Counted from the first letter of the stretch, positions 37,980 to 47,537 are shown. The stretch: DNA of 64,000 bases from Bifidobacterium amazonense (GCF_018555435.2 NZ_JAFEJT020000008.1:18999-82998), one strand, 5' to 3'. A program made the numbers and translations. The notes: generated by a model not told the origin, from the sequence alone.

Positions 37980-38684
37980 ATGAAGGGTTGGCCGGGAGAG
38001 CCGGATATGGAACATGACGTGCTCATGGCGGACGGCAATGCCGCGTCCGCCGCGGGCAAACCGATCACCGACGTGATCTTCGACTTCGGCAACGTGCTCA
38101 TCTACTGGGATCCGACCGCCGCGCTCATCGCGCGATACAGCCAGGAGACCATCGACCAGTTCCTCGACAACGACATATCCGGCTTCTACGACGGCAACGA
38201 CCTCATGGACGCCGGCGCGACCCCGGCCGAGGGCGTCGCGTGGATGCGCGAGACGCACGGCGACAAATGGGCCGACATCCTGCAGTACTACGTCGACAAC
38301 TTCGAGGACTCCCTGACCGGCATCGTGCCCGGCATGCGCGTGCTCGTCAACGACCTCAAGGCCGCCGGCATCGGCGTGTGGGGCCTGTCGAACTGGGAGA
38401 AGGAGCTGTTCCACTGCGCCGAGGAGAACTGCAGGATCCTCCAGCAGCTCGACGGCAAGCTCGTCTCCGGCTTCGTCAAACTGCGCAAGCCGCACAAGGA
38501 GATCTACGAGGCGGCGCTCAAGGACTTCGGCATCAAGGCCGAAACCAGCGTGTTCATCGACGACAAGGCCATGAACATCGTCGGCGCGAACGAGGCCGGC
38601 ATCCGCGGCATCCGCTTCTCCGACTCGCGCAAGCTGCGCGAGATCCTCATCGCGCAGGGCGTGGACATCCCCGCCGTGCAGTAG
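37980..38684 (+). CDS. HAD-family hydrolase (YihX-like phosphatase)
   Basis: A 234-residue haloacid-dehalogenase-fold protein. Motif I is FDFGNVL near residue 32, where the second Asp of the usual DxD is Gly, as in the YihX/epoxide-hydrolase-N subgroup. Motif II is WGLSNWE, motif III Lys is in LRKPHKEIY and motif IV is FIDDKAMN. YihX acts on glucose-1-phosphate, but the substrate here is not known. I chose ATG 37980 because GGAGG lies 5 bases upstream; the two earlier in-frame ATGs lack a site. The first 25 residues are a variable leader. Confidence 0.85.
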   Translation: MKGWPGEPDMEHDVLMADGNAASAAGKPITDVIFDFGNVLIYWDPTAALIARYSQETIDQFLDNDISGFYDGNDLMDAGATPAEGVAWMRETHGDKWADILQYYVDNFEDSLTGIVPGMRVLVNDLKAAGIGVWGLSNWEKELFHCAEENCRILQQLDGKLVSGFVKLRKPHKEIYEAALKDFGIKAETSVFIDDKAMNIVGANEAGIRGIRFSDSRKLREILIAQGVDIPAVQ

Positions 38685-38874
38685 CCGTCGTGCGCCGTGC
38701 CGCGTGGTCGAGGCCATGCGCTGTCTCAGCGGGGAGTAGTATGTCGTCATCGCGCTCTTCGCCGACAGGAGGGCGCGGAATGTCGTTTGCGGATCGCGGA
38801 CCGCATCCGGTAGCGTTTCCGATGTCGTTGAGCCGCATCGTGTGATGACGTGACATGTTTCGAGGGAGGACACC

Positions 38875-39846
38875 ATGCTGAAAATCCTGTTCGCCGGCAG
38901 CCCCGACGTGGCAGTGCCGTCGCTGCGCGCGCTGGCCGCCGACACCGAGCACTTCGAGATCGTGGCCGTGCTCACCCGCCCGGACGCGCCCGTCGGCCGC
39001 GGTCGCAGACTTACTCCGAACCCGGTCAAGCAGGCCGCGCTCGAACTCGACCTGCCCGTCATCGAATCCGACCCGTCCGAGGAATGCTTCGTGCACGAGC
39101 TGGCCGCCACCGGCGCCCAGGCCGCCGCCGTGGTCGCCTATGGCAAGATCCTCAGCCAGGAGGTGCTCGACGCGCTGCCGCTCGGCTGGTACAACCTGCA
39201 CTTCTCCATGCTGCCCCAGTGGCGCGGAGCCGCCCCCGTGCAGCGCGCCATCTGGGCGGGCGACAAGTCCACGGGCGTCACGGTGTTCCGCATCACGCGC
39301 GCGATGGACGCCGGTCCGATCGTCTCCCAGTGCGGCACCGACATCGGCCGCCACGAAACCGCCGGCGAACTGCTCTCACGGCTCGCCGACAGCGGTTCGA
39401 GCGTGCTCGTGCGCGCCATGCAGGCCGTCGAGGCCGGGCGTGCGGCCGCCGTCGCCCAGCAGGAGGGCGACTATCCGAAGGCCGACAAGATCACCGTCGA
39501 GAACGCGCATATCGTCTTCGACGCCCCCGTCGACGACGTGGACTGCCAGATCCGCGCGTGCACGCCGAACCCGGGCGCCTGGTGCGAACTGCACGCCGAC
39601 GATGCGGACGGCGCGGAGGCGGCCGTGCTGCACGTGCTGCGCGCCCAGCCGGCCGACATGGAGAACCCGAACGTGCCGAAGGATCTTGCCGCGGGCGTGC
39701 TGCACGCCGGCAAGAAGAACGTGTGGGTCGGCACCCTGTCCGATCCGCTCGAACTGCTCGAGGTCAAGGCTCAGGGCAAAAAGGCCATGAAGGCCGCCGA
39801 CTGGGCGCGTGGCGCCCGGCTCGGCGCCACGGCGCACTGCGCGTGA
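38875..39846 (+). CDS. fmt: Methionyl-tRNA formyltransferase
   Basis: A 323-residue enzyme that formylates initiator Met-tRNA with 10-formyl-tetrahydrofolate; def at 23255 removes the group later. The N-terminal ILFAGSPDVAVPSL and the catalytic region NLHFSMLPQWRGAAPVQ, with Asn and His, are typical. The tRNA-binding C-terminal domain starts near 210. GGGAGGA precedes the ATG. A 190-base gap separates it from the HAD gene; no structure was seen there. It ends at a bidirectional terminator shared with serB. Confidence 0.96.
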   Translation: MLKILFAGSPDVAVPSLRALAADTEHFEIVAVLTRPDAPVGRGRRLTPNPVKQAALELDLPVIESDPSEECFVHELAATGAQAAAVVAYGKILSQEVLDALPLGWYNLHFSMLPQWRGAAPVQRAIWAGDKSTGVTVFRITRAMDAGPIVSQCGTDIGRHETAGELLSRLADSGSSVLVRAMQAVEAGRAAAVAQQEGDYPKADKITVENAHIVFDAPVDDVDCQIRACTPNPGAWCELHADDADGAEAAVLHVLRAQPADMENPNVPKDLAAGVLHAGKKNVWVGTLSDPLELLEVKAQGKKAMKAADWARGARLGATAHCA

Positions 39847-39861
39847 ACCGTTCATGAACGT

Positions 39862-39899
39862 CGATGGTCCCGTCCGCTCGCCGGCGGACGGGACCATCG
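39862..39899. terminator. Bidirectional terminator between fmt and serB
   Basis: A perfect 16-bp stem (39862-39877 with 39884-39899) with a 6-base loop, 15 bases after fmt and 22 bases beyond the convergent serB stop. Confidence 0.85.
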
Positions 39900-39921
39900 T
39901 GCATCCGCTACGCTGCCATGG

Positions 39922-40638
39922 TCACGGGCGCAACAGATCGAGGACGAGCCGCAGGTCGCGCTCATCGACCGCATGCGGCGCGGCTGCCCGGGTCTTCGGC
40001 TTCGCGCAGAAGGCGACGCCGAGCCCGGCGGCCTGGATCATCGGAATGTCGTTCGCGCCGTCGCCCACGGCCACGGTCTGCGCCATCGGCACGCCGAGCT
40101 CGCCGGCCCACGTCTTCAACGAGCGCAGCTTGACGTCCTTGGTGACGATCTCGCCGAGCACGCGGCCCGTCAGCCGGCCGTCCACAACCTCCAACCGGTT
40201 CGCGATCCAATGGTCGAGCTTCGCGTCCTCGGCGAGCATATCCACCACTTCGTGGAAGCCGCCGGAGACCACGCCCACCTTCCAACCGTGCGCATGCAGC
40301 GCGTCGATCAGATCAAGCGCGCCGGTCGTGAAATGCAGCGAGTCATGCACCCGACGGAAGATCGACTCCGGAAGCCCCTCCAATAAAGCCACACGGGCGC
40401 GCAGCGCCTCGGCGAAATCCAATTCGCCCCGCATCGCCTGCTCCGTCACCGCGGCGATCCGCTCGCCGCAGCCGGCCGCCGCGCCCAGCTGGTCGATCAC
40501 CTCCTCGTCGATGAGCGTGGAGTCCACGTCCATCACCAGCAGTCCGGGGCGTGACAGGGAGGGGATGCTCCGCCCGCCGGAACAGGCGCCGTCGGCGTCG
40601 TTGCGGGTGTCAAGGTCTTGCAAGGTTTCGCTGCACAT
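39922..40638 (-). CDS. serB: Phosphoserine phosphatase
   Basis: A 238-residue HAD phosphatase for the last step of serine synthesis. DVDST at 37-41 holds the nucleophile and acid; VSGGF, the KDVK lysine and GDGAND complete the site. It lacks the N-terminal ACT domain found in mycobacterial SerB2. I chose ATG 40638. A TTG at 40668 would leave only 8 bases to the divergent DedA gene, though its AGGGG is somewhat better placed. The start is therefore moderately uncertain. Confidence 0.92.
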   Translation of the reverse strand: MCSETLQDLDTRNDADGACSGGRSIPSLSRPGLLVMDVDSTLIDEEVIDQLGAAAGCGERIAAVTEQAMRGELDFAEALRARVALLEGLPESIFRRVHDSLHFTTGALDLIDALHAHGWKVGVVSGGFHEVVDMLAEDAKLDHWIANRLEVVDGRLTGRVLGEIVTKDVKLRSLKTWAGELGVPMAQTVAVGDGANDIPMIQAAGLGVAFCAKPKTRAAAPHAVDERDLRLVLDLLRP

Positions 40639-40676
40639 GCCACCGATTGTCGAAAAACGTTGGGACAATGGCCCCT

Positions 40677-41375
40677 ATGACTTTTTCCGGCACTCTGCTC
40701 GCAGTCTCCGAAATCCCCGTCTGCTCCACCGGCGAAACCGGTCTGATCGGCGCGATCACCGACTGGCTCGTCGCGCTGATGGAAACAGTGGGCGGCCTTG
40801 GCGTGGCGCTCGCCATCGCCCTCGAATCGATCTTCCCGCCCATTCCCAGCGAGGTCATCCTGCCGTTGGCCGGCTTCACCGCCGCGCGCGGCACGCTGAA
40901 CCTCGTCGAGGCGATCATCTGGGCCACCGTCGGCTCGCTGCTCGGAGCATGGGCGCTCTACGGCATCTCCCGTTGGGTGGGCCTGCATCGCATCCACCGT
41001 GCGGCCGACGTGATCCCCGGCGTGAGCCGCAAGGACGTGAACAAGGCCAACGACTGGTTCACCAGGTACGGCACCTGGTCGGTGCTGCTCGGCCGCGTGA
41101 TCCCCGTCGTCCGTTCGCTCATCTCCATCCCCGCCGGATTCAACCGCATGAACTTCCTGCAGTTCTCCGGCTGGACGCTGCTCGGCTCCGCCGTATGGAA
41201 CACGATCCTCGTGACGGCCGGCTACCTGCTCGGCGACCAATGGTGTTCGATCCTCGGCGCGCTCGGCGTGTTCGAGGACGTGGTCATCGCCGTCTTCATC
41301 GTGGTCATCGTCGTGCTCGCCGCACGCAAGATCCGTAGCATGATGATGCAACGCAATCGGAAGGGAAGATCATGA
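40677..41375 (+). CDS. DedA-family membrane protein
   Basis: A 232-residue integral membrane protein of the DedA/SNARE-associated family, which acts in lipid carrier recycling and membrane homeostasis. The conserved ESIFPPIPSEVILPLAG is near 50-66, and GRVIPVVRSLISIPAG near 140-155 holds the essential Arg. Four to five membrane helices are predicted. No ribosome site is seen before the ATG, which fits leaderless translation from the short divergent gap with serB. Its stop overlaps the arc start (ATGA). Confidence 0.88.
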   Translation: MTFSGTLLAVSEIPVCSTGETGLIGAITDWLVALMETVGGLGVALAIALESIFPPIPSEVILPLAGFTAARGTLNLVEAIIWATVGSLLGAWALYGISRWVGLHRIHRAADVIPGVSRKDVNKANDWFTRYGTWSVLLGRVIPVVRSLISIPAGFNRMNFLQFSGWTLLGSAVWNTILVTAGYLLGDQWCSILGALGVFEDVVIAVFIVVIVVLAARKIRSMMMQRNRKGRS

Positions 41376-42919
41376 GCGAAGAGCGCAGCGCCGAGGAACT
41401 GGCGGAACTCAACGACCGTCTGATGGAGAAGAACCACGCGCTCGCCCAGGCGCTCACCCGTGCCGGCAGGGAGCTCACCAAGGCGAAGTCGCAGCTGGCG
41501 CAGCTCGCCCAGCCGCCGCTCACGTTCGCCACGATGGTCAAGGTGGACTCGTCGCATACCGACGAGGACGGCGTCCAGCACGCCAGCGCCGAGATCCTCA
41601 ACGGCACGCGCAGGCTCGTCGTGCCCGTCGCCGCCAACGTGAACGCGGCGAGGCTGACCGCCGGCGCGACCGTCATGCTCAACGAGAACATGGTGCTCGT
41701 CGAACAGCGCGGCACCGACACGCTCGGCATGATCCGCACGGTCAAGGAGACGCTCGCCGACGGACGTCTCGTCGTCGCCGACGCAAGCGGCAACCCGCAG
41801 CTCGTCCGCAGGGCCGGCTCGCTCGCGTCCGCATCCGCCGCGATCAACGCGGGGGACCGCGTCATCGTCGACCCGTCCGTACGGTTCGCGCTCGAAGCGC
41901 TGCCCGAGGCCGACGACGCCGACCTCGTGCTCGAGGAGACCCCGGACGTCACGTTCGACGACATCGGCGGCCTCGACGAGCAGATCGAACGCATCCGCGA
42001 CGCCGTGCAGCTGCCGTTCCTGCACCGCGCGCTCTTCGAACGCTACGACCTCAACCCGCCCAAGGGCGTGCTGCTGTACGGCCCGCCCGGCAACGGCAAG
42101 ACGCTCATCGCCAAGGCCGTCGCTCATGCGCTCGCCGCCGGCTCCGGTGCGGGATCCGGCGTGTTCCTGTCCGTCAAGGGCCCGGAGCTGCTCAACAAGT
42201 TCGTCGGCGAATCCGAGCGTCTCATCAGGCTCATCTTCAAACGCGCCCGCGAACGCGCCGCCGACGGACGGCCCGTCATCGTGTTCATCGACGAGATGGA
42301 CTCGCTGCTGCGTACGCGCGGCTCCGGCGTCTCCTCGGACGTGGAGACGACGATCGTGCCGCAGTTCCTGGCCGAGCTCGACGGCGTGGAACGGCTTGAC
42401 AACGTGATGGTGATCGGCGCGTCCAACCGCATCGACATGATCGACCCGGCGGTGCTGCGGCCGGGCCGGCTCGACGTGAAGATACGCATCGACCGTCCCG
42501 GGGCCGCACAGGCGCGCGCGATCGTACGGCACTATCTGACCGACGACCTGCCGCTGGAGGACGGGGCGGACTCCGACGCGCTCACCCGGGTGCTCGTCGG
42601 CGACGTATACGCACGCGACGAACGACGGCACCTGTGCGACGTGATGAACGACCGCGGCGCCTGGTCGGCCGTGTTCCTCGCCGACGTGGCGTCCGGCGCG
42701 ATGCTCAAGAACATCGTCGACCGGGCCAAGACGAAGGCCGTCAAGGCGTCGATCGTCTCCGGAACGCCGGTCGCGCTCAACGCCGCGATGCTCGGCGAGG
42801 CCGTCGAGGACGAGTTCGAGGAAACCCGCGGCTCGGTGCTCGACGCCGATCCGGAGCAGTGGAGCCGCATCAACGGCATGGACGCGGGGCGCATCGTGCG
42901 CATCCGACCGGTCGTCTGA
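41372..42919 (+). CDS. arc: AAA ATPase forming ring-shaped complexes (ARC/Mpa)
   Basis: A 515-residue proteasome-type unfoldase. An N-terminal coiled coil (about 5-47) that binds Pup is followed by interdomain OB regions (50-165) and one AAA module with Walker A GPPGNGKT at 237-244, Walker B IVFIDE ending in Asp307-Glu308, and arginine fingers in RPGR. The C-terminus ends IVRIRPVV and lacks the hydrophobic-Tyr-X (QYL-like) tail that docks Mpa onto the 20S core. ATG overlaps the DedA stop. With dop, pup and pafA downstream and no prcBA, it probably unfolds pupylated proteins without degradation by a proteasome. Confidence 0.93.
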   Translation: MSEERSAEELAELNDRLMEKNHALAQALTRAGRELTKAKSQLAQLAQPPLTFATMVKVDSSHTDEDGVQHASAEILNGTRRLVVPVAANVNAARLTAGATVMLNENMVLVEQRGTDTLGMIRTVKETLADGRLVVADASGNPQLVRRAGSLASASAAINAGDRVIVDPSVRFALEALPEADDADLVLEETPDVTFDDIGGLDEQIERIRDAVQLPFLHRALFERYDLNPPKGVLLYGPPGNGKTLIAKAVAHALAAGSGAGSGVFLSVKGPELLNKFVGESERLIRLIFKRARERAADGRPVIVFIDEMDSLLRTRGSGVSSDVETTIVPQFLAELDGVERLDNVMVIGASNRIDMIDPAVLRPGRLDVKIRIDRPGAAQARAIVRHYLTDDLPLEDGADSDALTRVLVGDVYARDERRHLCDVMNDRGAWSAVFLADVASGAMLKNIVDRAKTKAVKASIVSGTPVALNAAMLGEAVEDEFEETRGSVLDADPEQWSRINGMDAGRIVRIRPVV

Positions 42920-42960
42920 CAGCCGGATGCGCACGGGAACGTAACGAAAGGACGGACAGC

Positions 42961-44613
42961 ATGAGCGTGAAACGAGTCATGGGCACGGAAACCGAATACG
43001 CGGTCTCCCGCGCCGACGGGCAACGAGCCAACCCGGTACGGCTGTCGTTCGACGTGGTCGGCGCGGCGGCCGGCGGCGCACGGTCGCGCATCCGCTGGGA
43101 CTACCGGCAGGAGGATCCGGTCAACGACGCGCGCGGTACACGCCTCGAACGCGCCGCCGCGCGCCCCGACATGCTCACCGACGCGCCCCAGCTCAACATC
43201 GTCAACGTGATCGCCCACAACGGCGGCCGCGTCTACGTCGACCACGCGCACCCCGAATACTCCGCGCCCGAAACATGCGATCCGTTCGAGGCCGTGCGCT
43301 ACGACCACGCCGGCGACCGGATCATGCTCGCCGCCGCGCGCCGCGCATCCGAGGCGACCGGCACGCCGATCGTGCTGCACCGCAACAACGTGGACGGCAA
43401 GGGCGCCAGCTGGGGCACGCACGAAAACTATACGACCGACCGCGACGTGCCGTTCGACGTGATCGCACGGCTCATGACCGCCCATTTCGTCTCCCGGCAG
43501 ATCTATACGGGATCCGGCCGCGTCGGCATCGGCGAGCAGAGCGAAACGGCCGGCTACCAGCTGTCCCAGCGCGCCGACTACATCCACATGAAAGTCGGCC
43601 TGCAGACCACGTTCGACCGGCCGATCATCAACACCCGCGACGAATCGCACAGCACGTCGCGCTACCGCCGCCTGCACGTCATCGTCGGCGACGCGAACCG
43701 CATGGACGTGCCGCAGACGCTCAAGCTCGGCGTCACCTCCATGCTGCTGTGGCTCGCCGAACACGCCGACGACGCCGGATTCGACCTGAACGAACTGCTT
43801 GACCGGCTCGAACTGGCCGATCCGGTCGCCGCGATGCACGACGTGTCGCACGACCTGACGCTCGCCCGTCCTCTGCCGCTCGCGAACGGCGGCGAGACGA
43901 CCGCATGGCTGATGCAGGTCACGCTGCGTTCCGCCGTGTACGCCGCAGCCGCGATGATCCACGGCACCGACACGACCGGCGAACCCGCATGGCCGGACCG
44001 TTCGACCCGTTCGATCATGGCGATGTGGGGGCAGGCGCTCGCCGACACGGCCGCCGTCCGCCACGCCGACGACGACGCGCGACTGACGATGGCCGCCGAA
44101 GCGGGACGTCTCGAATGGCTGTTCAAATGGCAGCTGCTCGAGAAGATGCGCCGCAAGGGCGCGCTCGACTGGTCCGATCCCAGGCTCGCCGCCATCGATC
44201 TGAGCTGGGCCGCGCTCGATCCGGCGCATTGCGTGTTCGCCAAACTCGCCGCGCACACGGAACGGGTCTGCTCCGACGACGATGTGCGCGCCGCGTGCGA
44301 CCATGCGCCCGAGGAGACGCGCGCGTGGCTGCGCGCCGCGGTGATCGAACGGTATCCCGATCAGGTGGTCGCCGCCTCGTGGTCGCATCTGACCGTGCGT
44401 CGGCACGCCGACGCCTCGCCGCTCGGCGACGCCGGATTCGACGCGTACGGCAATGCGAGCAGGCCGGCCGAACGGGCCTCCGACCTGCTCACGCTGGACA
44501 TGTCCGACCCGATGCGTTTCGGCCGTTCGGCGTGTGAACGCTTTGTGGACGATTCCGACTCGGCTGCCGGAATCATCACGGCAGCAAACGAAAACATCAC
44601 ATTTCCTCGGTAA
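42961..44613 (+). CDS. dop: Pup deamidase/depupylase
   Basis: A 550-residue carboxylate-amine-ligase-fold enzyme that removes Pup from tagged proteins and, where needed, deamidates Pup-Gln. The ATP/Mg motif GTETEYA is at 8-14 and the catalytic Asp94 stands in YVDHAHPEYS, as in known Dop. The Dop loop region (about 40-75), which PafA lacks, is present. AAAGGA lies before the ATG. Because Pup here ends in Glu, only the depupylase role is needed. It follows arc by 41 bases. Confidence 0.93.
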   Translation: MSVKRVMGTETEYAVSRADGQRANPVRLSFDVVGAAAGGARSRIRWDYRQEDPVNDARGTRLERAAARPDMLTDAPQLNIVNVIAHNGGRVYVDHAHPEYSAPETCDPFEAVRYDHAGDRIMLAAARRASEATGTPIVLHRNNVDGKGASWGTHENYTTDRDVPFDVIARLMTAHFVSRQIYTGSGRVGIGEQSETAGYQLSQRADYIHMKVGLQTTFDRPIINTRDESHSTSRYRRLHVIVGDANRMDVPQTLKLGVTSMLLWLAEHADDAGFDLNELLDRLELADPVAAMHDVSHDLTLARPLPLANGGETTAWLMQVTLRSAVYAAAAMIHGTDTTGEPAWPDRSTRSIMAMWGQALADTAAVRHADDDARLTMAAEAGRLEWLFKWQLLEKMRRKGALDWSDPRLAAIDLSWAALDPAHCVFAKLAAHTERVCSDDDVRAACDHAPEETRAWLRAAVIERYPDQVVAASWSHLTVRRHADASPLGDAGFDAYGNASRPAERASDLLTLDMSDPMRFGRSACERFVDDSDSAAGIITAANENITFPR

Positions 44614-44750
44614 GATTCTGCTCAGCACACGACGCCATGACGCGTACCGCGCGGCGGTCGCACCGGGACGGCATCCCGGCGAGCGGGCCGGCGCGCGGGG
44701 CAGGCCGAAGACACCATAACGTCAGCACACCGCTGAGGAAACCGAGGAAT

Positions 44751-45584
44751 ATGACCATGGAATTACGACAACTCGCGCTCGAAGTGTCCCGCATCGCGCA
44801 GGACGCCGGCCGCCACGCGCTGACCGACCAGCTCAACCCGCGCGATCTGAAGGGGCTTGACCTGTCGGAGACCAAGCGGTCCACACTTGACGTGGACGAC
44901 CGCCTTTCGCGGTTCATCATGAACCGTCTGTCCTATCTGGACGACTTCAACGGCCGCTGGGAGGACCGCCCCGAACAGTGCCGGCCGGGGGAGCGCTACT
45001 GGTGCGTCGGCAACATCGACGGCGTCATCAACTACACGCGCAACATGCCCGAATGGGCCATCACCGTCTCCCTGTTCGAATTCAACGAGGAGGGCTCCGC
45101 GCAGCCCATCGTCGGCGTCGTGCACGCGCCCGGACTCGGCGTCACGTATCTGGCCGCGCGCGGCCAGGGCGCGATCCGCATCCGCAAGACGCAGATCGGC
45201 GACAAGCGCGAGAAGATCATGCCCTCCACCACCGAGCACCTTAAGGGCTCCGTCGTCAGCTACGGCATGTCGTACGTGTCGGAGGAATCGAAGCGCGCAC
45301 TGAACGTGGTGAGCGCGATCGCCGGCCAGCCGGCCGACATCAAGCGCGTCGGTCCGGCCTCGCTCGACCTGTGCAAGGTCGCCGACGGCACCTACGACGC
45401 GTACTTCGAGCCGAACCTGCACCGGTGGGACGTTCCCGCCGTCTCCGCCGGCGCCGTCGTATGCTGGGAGGCGCAGGCCAAGCTGCGCACGTGGAACGGC
45501 GGCATGGTGCACTGGCGTCGTGAAAACGACATCGTCGCCTCGAACGGCCTGATCATCGACGAACTGCGACCGTACCTGCAGTGA
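44751..45584 (+). CDS. Inositol-monophosphatase-like protein with altered metal site
   Basis: A 277-residue protein of the IMPase/FBPase/HisN fold. The usual DPIDGTxNF metal motif reads GNIDGVINY near residues 92-100, so the first Asp ligand is Gly and the Pro is Asn. The C-terminal WDxPA motif is kept (HRWDVPAVSAG). The fold is recognisable, but canonical phosphatase activity is doubtful. It lies between dop and pup, where many actinobacteria have only pup and prcBA. ATG 44751 and ATG 44757 are both possible; GAGGAA motifs lie just upstream. Histidinol-phosphatase or a non-catalytic role are alternatives. Confidence 0.8.
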   Translation: MTMELRQLALEVSRIAQDAGRHALTDQLNPRDLKGLDLSETKRSTLDVDDRLSRFIMNRLSYLDDFNGRWEDRPEQCRPGERYWCVGNIDGVINYTRNMPEWAITVSLFEFNEEGSAQPIVGVVHAPGLGVTYLAARGQGAIRIRKTQIGDKREKIMPSTTEHLKGSVVSYGMSYVSEESKRALNVVSAIAGQPADIKRVGPASLDLCKVADGTYDAYFEPNLHRWDVPAVSAGAVVCWEAQAKLRTWNGGMVHWRRENDIVASNGLIIDELRPYLQ

Positions 45585-45716
45585 CGGCGACGCGGAGGAC
45601 GCGGCGGCCCCGCCCTTTGTGGCCGGCCGACGCCTCCTCCGCGGTCTCCGCCGGGCATCATTGCGTGGATCACGGCGTACACGGACGCGCGAAACGCGCG
45701 GAAAGGGGAGAGGACC

Positions 45717-45920
45717 ATGCCTCAGGAATTCGTACAGACGCATGCGCAGGAGGATGCCGCCGCCCAGGCCGAGCAGGATGCCGCCGCCGTGCAGTCGACG
45801 GCCGCGCAGGCCGAAACGGCCGGCGACGCACTCGACTCGGTGCTCGACGACATCGAATCCGTACTGGAGACCAACGCCGAGGAGTATGTGTCGAGCTTCG
45901 TGCAGAAGGGCGGCGAGTGA
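45717..45920 (+). CDS. pup: Prokaryotic ubiquitin-like protein Pup
   Basis: A 67-residue, largely disordered acidic protein. It has the Pup C-terminal half ([23 protein letters not shown]) and ends in FVQKGGE. The terminal Glu means that ligation to lysines by PafA can occur without deamidation by Dop. The helix near 36-58 binds the ARC coiled coil. AGAGGA lies before the ATG. The stop codon shares its last base with the pafA ATG. Confidence 0.95.
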   Translation: MPQEFVQTHAQEDAAAQAEQDAAAVQSTAAQAETAGDALDSVLDDIESVLETNAEEYVSSFVQKGGE

Positions 45921-47506
45921 TGCCGCAGCTGCGTGACAGCGGCAACAACGGCCCCGGCGCCACGGTCGAACGGTCCCCGGAATTCGAAGGGTTCGCGCGC
46001 ATCTTCGGCGTGGAGACCGAATACGGCGTGTCCGTGACCGGCGCAGGCCGGCCCGTGGACGCCGGGCAGGTCGCCATGACCATGTTCCGGCCGATCGTCT
46101 CCCGGTCCCGGTCCACGAACACGTATCTGGCCAACGGATCACGGCTCTATCTTGACGTCGGCTCCCACCCCGAATACGCGACGGCCGAGGCCCGCGGTCC
46201 GCTGGACGCGCTCGCACAGGACATGGCCGGCGAACTGGTCATGCGCCGGCTCGCGGCCCAGGCGCAGGAACAGCTGCGCGGTGCCGGCTACGGCGAGCAT
46301 CTGCGTGTGCACGTGTTCAAAAACAATGCCGATTCGGCGGGTCATTCATTCGGCTGCCACGAGAACTATCTGGTGCGCCGCTACGTCTCCCTCGAACAGG
46401 TCGAGCACGAGCTGCTGCCGTTCCTCATTACACGGCAGCTGTACACGGGAGCCGGCCGGGTCACCGACGAGGGCTTCGAGATCACGCAGCGCGCCGACTA
46501 CCTCGACGAGGCCGTCTCATCGGCCACGACGCGCTCGCGTCCCATGGTCAACACGCGCGACGAACCGCACGCCGATCCAGAGGAGTTCCGCCGTCTGCAC
46601 GTCATCATCGGAGACTCCAACCGCTCCCAGTGGGCCACGTGGATGAAGCTCGCCGTCACGCATCTGGTGCTGTGCGTCATCGAAGAGTCGGCCCGGCTGG
46701 GCAGACCGTCCGGATTCGAGTCGTTCGCACTGGCCGACCCCGGCGAGGCGAACCGTGCGGTCAGCCGCGACCTGACCTGCCGCGCCTCCCGGCTGCGCCT
46801 TGCCGATCCCTCAGCCGCGCAGGCGGTGCTGGCCGCTGATCCGAACTTCGACGATGCGGGCGGCCTCGACCCGTCCGCCGGATTGACCGCGTTGGAGATC
46901 CAGCGCGCGTATCTGCATATCGCGGAACGGTTCTTCGCCGACCATCGCGACGTGATGGCCGCGGCCATGCCGTCGTCGGACGACGATGCGCCGGAACGGC
47001 CGGAGCATCCGGAAGATCCGGGACGCGATGGCTGGAACAGTCTCGATCGCGTGTTCGGCGAATGGCGTCGCACGCTCGACGCGCTGGAGGCCGGGGATCG
47101 CGACGCAGTCGCCGACCGCGTCGACTGGGCGGCCAAACTGCGTCTGTTCGAGGCGCTGCACGCGCGTCGCAGCGGCGCGATCGCACAGTCCAAGCTCGCG
47201 CAGCTTGACATGGACTACCATGACATCGCATCCGGCACGGTGTACGAGTCGCTGCTGCGGCGCGGCATGATGATCCGGCTGCTGGACGACGCCGACGCCC
47301 GGCGCGCGCTGGGCGAGCCCCCGGCCGATACCCGCGCCGTGCTGCGCGGCCGGTTCGTGGCCGCCGCGCTGGATGCGGGCGCCCAGTTCTCCTGCGATTG
47401 GACGAGGCTGACGCTGACCTCGCCCGAACACCGCGAGGCCGTGATCCTCGATCCGTTCGGGGCGGCTCCCACCGACGACTACGAACGGCTGATGGCCGCG
47501 CTGTGA
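45920..47506 (+). CDS. pafA: Pup-protein ligase
   Basis: A 528-residue ligase that joins the Pup C-terminal Glu to substrate lysines using ATP. The motif GVETEYGV is at 30-37 and the catalytic Asp79 stands in YLDVGSHPEYA. It is about 45 residues longer than mycobacterial PafA. The extra part includes an acidic Pro-rich insert near 352-378 and a short N-terminal extension. The ATG shares one base with the pup stop (TGATG). It is the last gene of the locus and is followed by a strong hairpin. Confidence 0.94.
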   Translation: MPQLRDSGNNGPGATVERSPEFEGFARIFGVETEYGVSVTGAGRPVDAGQVAMTMFRPIVSRSRSTNTYLANGSRLYLDVGSHPEYATAEARGPLDALAQDMAGELVMRRLAAQAQEQLRGAGYGEHLRVHVFKNNADSAGHSFGCHENYLVRRYVSLEQVEHELLPFLITRQLYTGAGRVTDEGFEITQRADYLDEAVSSATTRSRPMVNTRDEPHADPEEFRRLHVIIGDSNRSQWATWMKLAVTHLVLCVIEESARLGRPSGFESFALADPGEANRAVSRDLTCRASRLRLADPSAAQAVLAADPNFDDAGGLDPSAGLTALEIQRAYLHIAERFFADHRDVMAAAMPSSDDDAPERPEHPEDPGRDGWNSLDRVFGEWRRTLDALEAGDRDAVADRVDWAAKLRLFEALHARRSGAIAQSKLAQLDMDYHDIASGTVYESLLRRGMMIRLLDDADARRALGEPPADTRAVLRGRFVAAALDAGAQFSCDWTRLTLTSPEHREAVILDPFGAAPTDDYERLMAAL

Positions 47507-47537
47507 TTGCCCGGCCGTGACGCGGCGCGCATCAACG

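Noticed and set aside
45585..45716. Search for prcB/prcA remnants in the gap before pup
   Set aside because: The 132-base gap contains no recognisable fragment of proteasome subunits.
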